Assembly (NCBI GenBank): GCA_002104905.1
Contig: MCFE01000060.1
Span: 124,001 to 188,000, forward strand
Direction of reading: 5' to 3'
DNA from: Basidiobolus meristosporus CBS 931.73
Taxonomy: Eukaryota; Basidiobolomycota; Basidiobolomycetes; Basidiobolales; Basidiobolaceae
Length of the DNA stretch: 64,000 bases
Every line of letters begins with the position of its first letter. The stretch's first letter is position 1. Shown here piece after piece: positions 23,252 to 33,467 of this stretch. Under the pieces are notes generated by a model that searched no databases, had not been told where the DNA came from, and saw nothing but the letters and a program-made list of their open reading frames with translations. A program made the position numbers and the translations under genes.

Positions 23252-24964
23252 CTCCCCCTCAACTAAATAATTTCTTAATCCCAATTTCTCTCTAAGGATC
23301 TCAAACTGTGACCTAGCTAGTGGTTTTGTCAATATGTCTGCCACCATTTTGTCGGTTGGGCAGTAAACCAGCTCTACTAAGTTATTTTCTACAGCTTCCC
23401 TCACAAAGTGATGCTGTATATCAATGTGCTTAGTTCTGGCATGATTAGTAGGATTTCTAGCTAATGAAATACAACTTTGATTATCCTTGTAAATACATGT
23501 TGGTTCACCTGAATTAAAACCTAAGTCTTTGAATAATTTTTGTAGCCATATAGCCTCCTTAGTTGCTTGACATGCAGCCATATATTCGACTTCAGTTGTA
23601 GATGGTGCCACAGTTGGTTGTTTCTTGCAATTCCAAGTAATAGCTGCACCAGCATAAAGAAATACATAGCCTGTGGTAGAGCGTCTGTCAATCAGATCTC
23701 TACCCCAATCTGAATCACTATAACCATCAAATTATTGCCTATTAGCTGCTCCAGAGTATTCCAGTACCATATTTATGGTACCTTGTAGATATCTGAAAAT
23801 CCGCTTAACTGCTGCAATTTGATCTGATCCATAATTCTGCATGAATTGACTGAGTATTCCAACTGCCACTGCAATATCTGGACGTGTAGACACCATCAAG
23901 TACATTAGGCTACCGATCATTAATTGATAGGGAAAGTTTTGGTCCATATTTGAGCCGTTTTCATCTATAACTGGCTGAGAGTTGCTTAATTTCAGGTTAT
24001 TGTCCATAGGGGTTGCTGCAGGCTTGCAATTTTCCATTTTGAAGCGTCTAAGAATGTCCCTGATGTACTTAGACTGATTCAGCACAATTTTCTGCGTAAG
24101 TATGTCAAATTTTACCTCAATTCCAAGAAAATAGCTCAATTTTCCAAGATCTTTCATCTCAAACTTGCTGAAGAGATCTGATTTTGTCTGTTTAAGTGCC
24201 TCTTGATCACTTGTAGCGATAATTAGGTTGTTCACATAAAGAACTAGGATGATCACACCCTTTTTGAGCTGTTTTACATATATACTGTGATCTGCAGTGC
24301 TACGAGAGAACCCAATTTCCTCTAGATATGTGTCAATCTTGTTATACCATGCTCTGGGTGCCTGCTTAAGCCCATAAAACAATTTTCTAAGTTTGCACAC
24401 CATATGGGGGCTATTTGGATCGGTAAAACCTTCTGGTTGCTCCATATATATAGTTTCTTGCAAATCCCCATTTAGAAAGGCTGTTTTGACGTCCATTTGG
24501 TGTAGATCTGGACTGTGTACAGCTGCCAGGGCTAGAACTGTCCTAATAGAGTTAAACTTGGCAACTGGAGCAAATGTTTCCTTAAAGTCTAGTCCCTGGA
24601 TCTGGGAATAGCCTTTAGCTACCAATCTAGCCTTGTACTCATCAACGACACCATTTGAGGTTATCTCGATCTTGTAGACCCATCTATATCCTATTGGCTT
24701 TCTCCCATTTGGTAAATCTACCAGTTCCCACGTTTTTGCCTTGATCAGTGATTGGTACTCCTCCTGCATGGCTTGTTGCCACTTAGTAGCATCTGGACCT
24801 TGCATTGCCTGTTCCAGATTCTGAGGTTTGGCACATAAGGCAAGATAAGCTTCTTCATGATCATTGGATGTCTGCCACCAGGATCCAGGGGCATTTCTTA
24901 TTCTGGTAGATCTCCTAACTGGGATAATCTGTTCTGATCTGGAACTGGTAGAAGTATCTTCCAT
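23246..24964 (-). pseudogene. pol: Copia C reverse transcriptase and RNase H
   Basis: Second half of the Copia polyprotein, in the same frame as the upstream part and separated from it only by TAG 24971-24973. The RT domain spans residues 60-300 (WELVDLPNGRKPIGYRWVYK, DVKTAFLNGDL, KLFYGLKQAPRAWY). The catalytic centre reads YVNNL (codons 245-246, positions 24227-24232) where copy B has YVDDL, so both metal-binding aspartates are lost. After QLMIGSLMYLMVSTRPDIAV a TAA at 23732-23734 replaces a lysine codon of copy B; the frame then continues through RNase H (TTEVEYMAACQATKEAIW, IYKDNQSCISLARNPTNHAR, KHIDIQHHF) to a stop inside the LTR. This copy cannot make active RT. Confidence 0.95.
23252..23263 (-). 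other. Polypurine tract of Copia C
   Basis: CTCCCCCTCAAC on the plus strand, thus GTTGAGGGGGAG on the coding strand, directly before the 3' LTR. The same tract is at 32582-32593 in copy B. Confidence 0.85.
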
Positions 24965-24970
24965 CTCTGG

Positions 24971-27163
24971 CTAGATTTGGTACGTATCTTCTTCATTTGT
25001 GTTGATTGCATCATCAGGCAGCTGGCCAATGATTTCTGGGGCTTTCTGATCTGAATTCTCCTCAAATACAACGTCCCTGCTCTTGATCAGCTTCTGAATT
25101 TTGCCATCATACACTCTATACCCTTTAGTATCTTCACAATACCCAAGAATGATCCCTTTTCTACTCTTTGGTTCCAACTTTGAGTGTTTTTTGTCAGGGA
25201 TGTGATAAAAAACATCACTGCCAAAGATCCTGAGGTGCTGGAGATCTGGTTTTTTGACTGTATATGCTTCAAAGGGTGTAGAATCACGTAGTGCTGTTGT
25301 TGGGCATCTGTTCTTGATGTATACAGCGGTAGCAACAGATTCAGCCCAAAACTTGTAGTCCATTCCCTTATCATGTAGCATAGATCTTCCCATCTCTACT
25401 ATTGTTCTATTTGCACGTTCTGCTACTCCATTTTGCTGTGGAGTATGAGGAACTGTGGTCTGTTGAAGTACACCAGTAGACAAGCAGTATTTTGCAAACT
25501 CCTTTGAGCAGTATTCTCCTCCATTGTCACTTTGTAGTACCTTCAATTTACACCCAGTTTGTGTTTCTGCCATGTTCTTGAAGTGCTTAAACATCTCTAA
25601 AGCTTCATCCTTTGCTTTGAGGAAGTACACCGATGTATATCTTGTCTTGTCATTAATAAACGTCATAAAGTATCTCTTGGCTCCAAAGGACAGTGTTCTC
25701 ATGGGGCCACATATGTCTGAGTGTACAATAGCCAATATTTTGGTGGTATTGATGCCTTCTGAGCTCTTGAAACGTTGCCTAGCTTGTTTGCCATATGAAC
25801 ATCCCTTACAAACATTCAATTTGATCGGAATTGAGTATTTTAGGCCCAAAACAAGCTGATTTTTCACCAATTGGCACATTTTCTGTTCCCCTATGTGTCC
25901 TAGCCTCCTATGCCACGTCTCCCAGTTGGCTTCATTAGTTTCAGCAATGTTGATATACTCAGGTACAATGATCTTGCATTGTAACTTGTATATATTGTGA
26001 TCTCTGATTCCCAAAGCTAATTTTTGTCCATTTTCACTCAGTATTGAGCAGCTCAGCTTAGTAAAAACAAATTTCAGTCCCTGTGTAGTTGCTTTACTGA
26101 CTGAGAGTAGGATCTTAGCTATTCCAGGTACATAGAGTACGTCAGTCAGTTTTGCTGTTGTTGTCCCTGAGTTATCACTCATATTTAGTTGTATAGACCC
26201 ACTGGCGGTAGCTTCCAATGCAGAGTTATCTCCCAGATAAACCTTTCTTACAGGAATAGTCTTTAAGTTGCTGAACCAATCCTTTATACCACAAATATGC
26301 TGTGATGCTACAGAGTCAATATACCATTCATTACTTTGGTTACTTGCACTCTCTTGTACAGTGACAAATAACTGTTCATCAGTAGTTATATGGTTTGCCT
26401 GCTCTAGTTTCTGTTGTTTGTCTGCTTGTTTCTTCTTGCATTCTCTTGTCCAGTGTCCTGGCTTCTTACAGTAGTTACAGCAGCCAGGTTTTCTTTGGTT
26501 TTGTTGCTTTCCCTTCTTTTCTGTATGCCTTTCTGACCGGAACAAAGCATTATCTTCAATTTTCTCTGCTTGATCATTACGTTTAGGTTCTTCATGGAGA
26601 AGTCTTCCTTTGACATAGTCTAAAGTCAAGTTGTCTTCTCTGCTTTCAAAAGAGAGTATGAGTGGCCTATACTCGTCTGGTATGCTGCAAAGCAGACAGA
26701 GTATCTTTTCTTCATCATCTACACCAGCATTAATACTGTAAAGTTCTTCTGCAAGTGTCTCCATTCTGGTCATGAGTTGTAGCATGTCATCATCTGGCTT
26801 TTTTCTCATGTTGAAGAACTTTTGTTTCAAATAAAGCTTGCTTGATACTGACTTTGCTCTAAAGATCTTCTCTAAGGATTCCCATGCTGCTTTGGCAGTA
26901 TTTGAGGCATGAATTTGTCCAATGAAGGAGTCTTGCACATTGATGCATATTGCATTGAAGGCCTTTCTCTCCTTCTCTTGAAACTTCTCCACATCTTCTG
27001 CTGTTCCTTTGGGCTCAACTTCCTTTCCTGTTGCTATGTTCCAAAGCTTTCTTTCCTCAAGGTGGATCTGCATCTTGATTCTCCAAAGTCTGTAGTTCTT
27101 CCCATCAAACCTCTCCTTTACAGGGAAGATGTTGGTATTGCTTTGTTTGCTGGTAGAAGTCAT
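24971..27163 (-). pseudogene. gag-pol: Copia C gag, protease and integrase
   Basis: 730 codons opening at ATG 27163, 37 bases after the LTR. Gag occupies about residues 1-250 and ends with the zinc knuckle CNYCKKPGHWTREC (C229 to C242). Protease follows with WYIDSVASQH: D283-S284 are present but the usual glycine of D-S/T-G is valine, as in copy B. Integrase starts with HRRLGHIGEQKM and CKGCSYGKQ (HHCC), then the D,D,E core: VHSDICGP, LQSDNGGEY and QQNGVAERANR. The frame runs to TAG 24971-24973 in the spacer between integrase and RT, after which it continues in frame. Copia proteins are normally one polyprotein, so the TAG is best read as a mutation. Confidence 0.95.
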
Positions 27164-27184
27164 CTTTAGAATATATTAAGGCAA

Positions 27185-27199
27185 CCGGGGCTCATAACT
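27185..27199 (-). other. Half-tRNA primer-binding site of Copia C
   Basis: On the coding strand AGTTATGAGCCCCGG follows the LTR directly. GTTATGAGCCC is complementary to GGGCUCAUAAC, the anticodon arm of initiator methionine tRNA as I recall it from yeast (anticodon CAU within). Copy B has the same site at 30007-30021 (AGTTATGAGCCCTGG). Confidence 0.8.
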
Positions 27200-27568
27200 T
27201 GTTGCAATTTAAGAAGTGATTTGGATATAAGGAACTTATCAAGAAATAGTGATAATAGTTGAACTGTTGTTTATTCATAAAGAAGCTCAGTATTTATACC
27301 TTTGTAGAAGTAATACAGCTGCAACACTAAGTGGGGAGGGTTTCTCAATATTCAGGAGCATTCTGTAACAGTTTCAGGGTTAGTACATAATGTTTGGTAA
27401 TAGTGCTAATTTGATCCTGACTATAGGGGAATAATCATAAGATCACATATCTGGAGAAAGTGGCAAAGTAAAGGCAGTAAATGAGTCCTACAGTGACTAA
27501 GACTAGCCTAGAATTGTTAAGTAAATTTTTAGCTGCTGAATGATACCAAGTAGTCCAATATTTCAACA
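27200..27568 (-). repeat. 5' LTR of Copia C
   Basis: 369 bp, same ends as the 3' LTR; five differences, three of them transitions. Confidence 0.96.
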
Positions 27569-27654
27569 GATATATGACAAAACAACTAGCTAGGCCACAA
27601 ATTGAGACTATTAGAGTGGAACAAGGATTAATAATATACTTAGTTGAGAGGGAG
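27569..27654 (+). pseudogene. Copia D polyprotein C-terminal end
   Basis: After one GATAT the interrupted D frame resumes with KQLARPQIE-like coding and an AGTTGAGAGGGAG purine tract before the next LTR. It matches the C-terminus of B (TKPLARPQFEILREKLG) with changes. Confidence 0.85.
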
Positions 27655-28023
27655 TGTTGAAATATTGGACTATTTGGTAGTATTCAGCAGCTAGATATAT
27701 ACTCAGCAATTATGAATTAGTCTTAGACACTGCAGGACTAACTTACAGACTTAGCTTTGCCACTTTCTTCAGATCTATATACCTAAGATTATTCCCCTGA
27801 AGTAAAAAACAAACCAGCACTTTTACCAAACATTACATAAAAGCTCTGAAACAACTACAGAATGCACCTGAATGCTGACAAACCCTCCTTACATAGTCTT
27901 ACAGTTGTATTACCTCTACAAAGGTATAAATACTGAGCTTTCTTAAGAATAAGCCACAGAACTACCATTATCATTATTTCTTGTTAAGTTCCTTATATCC
28001 AAAGCACTTCTTGAATTGCCACA
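27655..28023 (+). repeat. 3' LTR of Copia D (family 1)
   Basis: 369 bp beginning TGTTGAAATATTGGACTATT and ending TTGAATTGCCACA, clearly the same family as the B and C LTRs but much more diverged. Confidence 0.9.
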
Positions 28024-28105
28024 GTAACTTGAATATATTGTGATCTCTGATTTCTAATCAAATCTTTGTCCATTTTCACTTAATATGAGGCACCTCAGAT
28101 TAGTG
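28024..28105 (-). pseudogene. Copia E protease/integrase fragment
   Basis: The minus strand aligns with Copia C at about 25977-26070 (region encoding LQCKIIVPEY and upstream). It is cut at 28105 by Gypsy A and continues at 34818 after a shared AGTG. Confidence 0.8.
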
Positions 28106-28473
28106 TGTTACAAGTCTTGGTATAAGAGTTGTAGAGGAACAGGGAGTTTAGCTAGTATTGTGTTCACCAAAGCTTGAACTGATCTTTTTTGAAATTCCAG
28201 CAGCTCCTTGTGTACATTTTGCCAGATCAATTGCTGACTAATTGCGTTTCCTGATGTAGGCTGTGGCTGATGACTCATTTGATTGCATCATTATCACCCA
28301 AAAGATTGTACCTAATATTTCTATTTCTGTCTGATAAGGATCTGCTGAAACTTTTGCTGACTAATGCTACTGATTTGATAGATAATACTGATATACTTTT
28401 AACCTAAACATATAACTGATTGATTTGACCAAAAACTGATCTAACTTGAACATTCAAGTGGCAGCTCATAACA
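28106..28473 (-). repeat. 3' LTR of Gypsy A
   Basis: 368 bp, TGTTACAAGTC to CTCATAACA; on the right follows the purine tract TACTCCCCTGC (28474-28484, plus strand). Confidence 0.93.
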
Positions 28474-29636
28474 TACTCCCCTGCTGAAGTTGAGAGGGTG
28501 CTCCTGAATCTCTTTTCTTGTGATACCAATATCTTGATGGTTCTGTATTATCAGTAAGTCTTGCAAGCTTGAGTCTGTCCCCATGCACTAAGTCTTCCTG
28601 GATATTACCTTGCTTGTCCACTAGTTGGTAAGTTGCAAATGGACATTCTCTGATGATCTTCAATGGTCCTGTCCATTGTGGCTCAAATTTTTCCAAGTGT
28701 TGTTTCTTAGCAATACAAAGTTCCCAACTGTCAATGCTTCTGGTGCTATAGTCTTATCAAATCTCTGCTTCTCCTTCTCTGCACTTTGAGTTACATTGGT
28801 CTGTGCCTCTTGAGATCTTTGTTCCAGTTGCCGGTGTCTACTTAGCTGACTGAGTTCATCTTCTAAGGTGTGTGTAAGCTTTGGTTGTGTGAGATCTCCT
28901 GGAATTCCTGGTTCACATCCATGCAACAAGTAAAATGGCAATTGCTGGGTGGTGTTGTGTACTCTGACTCTGCATGCAAAGAGTGCTTGGTCTATATACT
29001 CATCCCATCTACTGACACCTCCATTTGCATACTTGGTCAGCATTTTTTCAAATAATCCATTAAACCATTCAGTGACTCCATTAGTTCTGGGGAGATATGC
29101 TAAGGTTTTCAGGTGTTTGATCTGCAGCATTTCCAGGTAGGATTCAAATATTTTGCAATAAAGTTTGCACCTCTACTGGATAGAATCTTTACATAGTATC
29201 CAAACTTCATAAGGATCTCATGGTAGATGAAACTTGCAACTTCTTGTTCACTGGCTATAGGTACAGCATTAGCCTCTGGCTATTTAGTGGCATGGTAAAT
29301 TGCTACTAGGATCCAATGGTTGCATTTCCTGGTAGTTGGCTGTCTTCCAATAAAGTCAATTCCCCATCTTTCAAATGGTCTTACAAGAACCAGGGGAAAG
29401 AGCTCAGCAACTCTCTGTGATTTGCCTTGGTTGATTTCGCAATCTGGGCATGTTTTCACTAGCTGCTCAATGTCAGGTTTAATTCTGGGCTACCATGCTC
29501 TGGCTTTCACAAGGCTATAGGTTCCTTCAATTCCAAGATGTCCATATCCATTGTGTAGCTTATGTACTAAATCCAGGCAAAAAACATAAGAGCAATAGGC
29601 AATAGGGCTTCCATCAACAATTTGGTACAGTGTTTC
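28466..29636 (-). pseudogene. Gypsy A integrase
   Basis: Minus-strand integrase in two main open blocks. 28660-29130 carries the catalytic glutamate motif (YLPRTNGVTEWFNGLF) and the following helix (DEYIDQALFACRVRVHNTTQ). 28466-28696 carries the C-terminal tail with WTGPLKIIRECPFATYQLV and a stop close to the LTR. From 29130 to 29636 the core and HHCC region continue with broken frames. Copia B is inserted at 29636/29637; the gene resumes at 32964 after a repeated GTTTC. The order and motifs match Gypsy L at 39234-40432. Confidence 0.88.
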
Positions 29637-30006
29637 TGTTGAAATATTGGACTATTTGGTATCATTCAGCAGCTAAAAAATTTACTTAACAATTCTAGGC
29701 TAGTCTTAGTCACTGTAGGACTCATTTACTGCCTTAACTTTGCCACTTTCTCCAGATATATGATCTTATGATTATTCCCCTATAGTCAGGATCAAATTAG
29801 CACTATTGCCAAACATTATGTACTAACCCTGAAACTGTTACAGAATGCTCCTGAATATTGAGAAACCCTCCCCACTTAGTGTTGCAGCTGTATTACTTCT
29901 ACAAATGTATAAATACTGAGCTTCTTTATGAATAAACAACAGTTCAACTATTATCACTATTTCTTGATAAGTTCCTTATATCCAAATCACTTCTTAAATT
30001 GCAACA
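29637..30006 (+). repeat. 5' LTR of Copia B
   Basis: 370 bp, TGTTGAAATATTGG to AATTGCAACA; followed by the half-tRNA primer site AGTTATGAGCCC. Confidence 0.95.
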
Positions 30007-30042
30007 AGTTATGAGCCCTGGTTGCCTTAATATATTCTAAAG

Positions 30043-30930
30043 ATGACTTCTACCAGCAAACAAAGCAATACCAACATCTTCCCTGTAAAGGAGAGGTTTG
30101 ATGGGAAGAACTACTGACTTTGGAGAATCAAGATGCAGATCCACCTTGAGGAAAGAAAGCTTTGGAACATAGTAACAGGAAATGAAGTTGAGCCTAAACA
30201 AACAGCTGAAGATGTGGAGAAGTTTCAAGAGAAGGAGAGAAAGGCCTTCAATGCAATATGCATCAATGTGCAAGACTCCTTCATTGGACAAATCCATGCC
30301 TCAAATACTGCCAAAGCAGCATGGGAATCCTTAGAGAAGATCTTTAGAGCAAAGTCAGTATCAAGCAAGCTTTATTTGAAACAAAAGTTCTTCAACATGA
30401 GAAAAAAGTCAGATGATGACATGCTACAACTCATTACCAGAATGGAGACACTTGCAGAAGAACTTTACAGTATTAATGCTGGTGTAGATGATGAAGAAAA
30501 GATACTCTGTCTGCTTTGCAGCATACCAGACAAGTATGAGCCATTCATACTTTCTTTTGACAGCAGAGAAGACAACTTGACTTTAGACTATGTCAAAGGA
30601 AGACTTCTCCATGAAGAACTCAGACGTAATGATCAAGCAGAAAAAATTGAAAATAATGCTTTATTCAGGTCAGAAAGGCATACAGAAAAGAAGGGAAAGC
30701 AACAAAACCAAAGAAAACCTGGCTGCTGTAACTACTGTAAGAAGCCAGGACACTGGACAAGAGAAAGCAAGAAGAAACAAGCAGACAAACAACAGAAACT
30801 AGAGCAGGCAAACCATATAACTACTGATGAACAGTTATTTGTCACTGTACAAGAGAGTGCAAGTAACCAAAGTAATGAATGGTATATTGACTCTGTAGCA
30901 TCACAGCATATTTGTGGTATAAAGGATTAG
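30043..30930 (+). pseudogene. gag: Copia B gag and protease N-terminus
   Basis: Gag of a Ty1/Copia element starting at ATG 30043, nearly identical to C gag. A TGA near 30114 replaces the arginine codon before LWRIK in C. From 30133 the frame is open for 265 codons: the coiled gag core (FLVQ-free, KAAWESLEKIFRAKSV), the zinc knuckle CNYCKKPGHWTRES in which the last cysteine has become serine, and the start of protease (WYIDSVASQHICGIKD). A TAG follows exactly at the deletion junction. Gag might still be made from an internal start, but RNA binding by the knuckle should be impaired. Confidence 0.92.
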
Positions 30931-32599
30931 GAGATCTACCAGAATAAGAAATGCCCTTGGATCCAGGTGGCAGATATCCAATGATCCTAAAGAAGCTTAT
31001 CTTGCCTTATGTGCCAAACCTCAGAATCTGGAACAGGCAATGCAAGGTCCAGATGCTACTAAGTGGCAACAAGCCATGCAGGAGGAGTACCAATCACTGA
31101 TCAAGGCAAAAACGTGGGAACTGGTAGATTTACCAAATGGGAGAAAGCCAATAGGATATAGATGGGTCTACAAGATCAAGATAACCTCAAATGGTGCCGT
31201 TGATGAGTACAAGGCTAGATTGGTAGCTAATGGCTATTCCCAGATCCAGGGACTAGACTTTAAGGAAACATTTGCTCCAGTTGCCAAGTTTAACTCTATT
31301 AGGACAGTTCTAGCGCTGGCAGCTGTACACAGTCTAGATCTACACCCAATGGACGTCAAAACAGCCTTTCTAAATGGGGATTTGCAAGAAACTATATATA
31401 TGGAGCAACCAGAAGGTTTTACCAATCCAAAAGGCCCACATAAGGTGTGCAAACTTAGAAAATTGTTGTATGGGCTTAAGCAGGCACCCAGAGCATGGTA
31501 TAACAAGATTGACACATATCTAGAGGAAATTGGGTTCTCTCGTAGCACTGCAGATCACAGTATATATGTAAAACAGCTCAAAAAGGTTGTGATTATCCTA
31601 GTTCTTTATGTGGATGACCTCATTATAGCTACAAGTGATCAAGAGCCACTTAAACAGACAAAATCAGATCTCTTCAGCAAGTTTGAGATGAAAGATCTTG
31701 GAAAATTGAGCTATTTTCTTGGAATTGAGGTCAAATTTGACATACTTACGCAGAAAATTGTGCTGAATCAGTCTAAGTACATCAGGGACATTTGTAGACG
31801 CTTCAAAATGGAAAATTGCAAACCTGCAGCAACCCCTATGGACAATAACCTGAAATTAAGCAACTCTCAGCCATTTATAGATGAAAATGGCTCAAATATG
31901 GACCAAAACTTTCCCTATCAATCAATAGTTGGTAGCCTTATGTACTTGATGGTGTCTACATGTCCAGATATTGCAGTAGCAGTTGGAATAGTCAGTCAAA
32001 TCATGCAGAATTATGGATCAGATCAAATTGCAGCAGTTAAGCAGATTTTCAGATATCTACAAGGTACCATAAATATGGTACTGGAATACTCTGGAGCAGC
32101 TAATAGGCAAAAATTTGATGGTTATAGTGATTCAGATTGGGGTAGGGATCTGATTGACAGACGCTCTACCACAGGCTATGTATTTCTTTATGCTGGTGCA
32201 GCTATTACTTGGAATTGCAAGAAACAACCAACTGTGGCACTATCTATAACTGAAGCCAAGTATATGGCTGCATGTCAAGCAACAAAGGAGGCTATATGGC
32301 TACAAAAATTATTCAAAAACTTAGGTTTTAATTCAGGTGAACCAACATGTATTTACAAGGATAATCAAAGTTGTATTTCATTAGCTAGAAATCCTACTAA
32401 TCATGCCAGAACTAAGCACATTGATATACAGCATCACTTTGTGGGGGAAGCTGTAGAAAATAACTTAGTGGAGCTGGTTTACTGCCCAACTGACAAAATG
32501 GTGGCAGACATATTGACAAAACCACTAGCTAGGCCACAGTTTGAGATCCTTAGAGAGAAATTGGGATTAAGAAATTATTTAGTTGAGGGGGAGTGTTGA
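30931..32599 (+). CDS. pol: Copia B reverse transcriptase and RNase H (open frame)
   Basis: After the deletion junction the RT frame is open to the stop at 32597-32599, inside the first bases of the 3' LTR. The frame can be read from about 30931 (RRSTRIRNA-like spacer in another frame relation to gag) and has an ATG at 31040, giving 519 residues. RT motifs are intact: GYRWVYKIKITSNG, DVKTAFLNGDL, YGLKQAPRAWY and the catalytic YVDDLIIA. RNase H follows with DSDWGRDL, EAKYMAACQATKEA and KHIDIQHHF. There is no in-frame stop, unlike copy C. With gag, protease and integrase lost or broken, the protein would have no normal precursor, so expression is doubtful. Confidence 0.9.
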
Positions 32600-32963
32600 A
32601 ATATTGGACTATTTGGTATCATTCAGCAGCTAAAAAATTTACTTAACAATTCTAGGCTAGTCTTAGTCACTGTAGGACTCATCTACTGCCTTAACTTTGC
32701 CACTTTCTCCAGATATATAATCTTATGATTATTTCCTTATAGTCAGGATCAAATTAGCACTATTACCAAACATTATGTACTAACCCTGAAACTGTTACAG
32801 AATGCTCCTGAATATTGAGAAACCCTCCCTACTTGGTGTTGCAACTGTATTACTTCTACAAAGGTATAAGTACTGAGCTTCTTTATGAATAAGCAACAGT
32901 TCAACTATTTTCACTATTTCTTGATAAGTTCCTTATATCCAAATCACTTCTTAAATTGCAACA
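32594..32963 (+). repeat. 3' LTR of Copia B
   Basis: 370 bp, preceded by the purine tract TTGAGGGGGAG. The pol stop TGA is LTR bases 4-6. Confidence 0.95.
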
Positions 32964-33467
32964 GTTTCATCCTGTACTACAAATTTGCTGGCTTCATCCC
33001 AGATTATCTTCTTGATATCTTAATCCACCCCATTAGGAATGGCTTGGTCTTCCAAGTACTTTGGTAATAGGCTAGGCCAGGTGAGAGCTCATAGGTCTTG
33101 TTGTCCTGCTGGATCTGAGTAGAATGGGTTCTCCAATTGATTGATGGATTACAACAAAATATCCAGATTTTCCCAAGTACAAGGTCAAGCTTGCCGCTCC
33201 CATATATATGGGCCTGTAGATCCTCTTCATAGTCACTGATCTTCATCCTTACTGGCTGAGTGATACAGTTGAATATGTGAGAGTTCCCATCAGGTGTTGA
33301 GACTGAAGTTGATTTGGTGGGTTCCAAGTTGATTCCAGCTTTCAAAGCAAATTGCTCTGACATGTACTCATGCAATGCTCCTGAGTCAATCATGATTTTG
33401 GCAGGTACTCCATTGACTACTTCATTCAAGTATTATAGCTTTCCTGAGTTTGAGGTCATCTGGCATA
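32964..33467 (-). pseudogene. Gypsy A integrase start joined to protease
   Basis: After the GTTTC duplication the integrase N-terminal sequence continues to about 33085, where it is joined directly to protease-side sequence; RT and RNase H are missing. Protease is encoded at 33004-33429 on the minus strand with IMIDSGALHEYMSEQFALK, followed by SHIFNCITQPVRMKI and a LVLGKIW stretch typical of the protease C-terminus. The upstream end of the protease block at 33467 is the edge of the foreign insert. Confidence 0.85.

Larger units (their letters stand above)
22883..27568 (-). mobile_element. Copia retrotransposon C, nearly intact
   Basis: A 4686-bp minus-strand Ty1/Copia element with two 369-bp LTRs that differ at five positions by my count (about 98.6% identity), a perfect 5-bp target duplication GATAT (22878-22882 and 27569-27573), a half-tRNA primer site, a polypurine tract and one long polyprotein frame broken only by two stop codons. 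It sits inside the C-terminal end of Copia D. It is the youngest-looking full element in the window, together with B. Confidence 0.96.
29637..32963 (+). mobile_element. Copia retrotransposon B, internal deletion
   Basis: A 3327-bp plus-strand relative of C with 370-bp LTRs (12 differences by my count, about 97% identity, ten of them transitions) and a perfect 5-bp target duplication GTTTC (29632-29636 and 32964-32968). The interrupted Gypsy sequence is continuous across it when compared with Gypsy L at about 40331-40380. Relative to C it lacks the rest of protease and all of integrase (junction near 30929). Confidence 0.96.
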
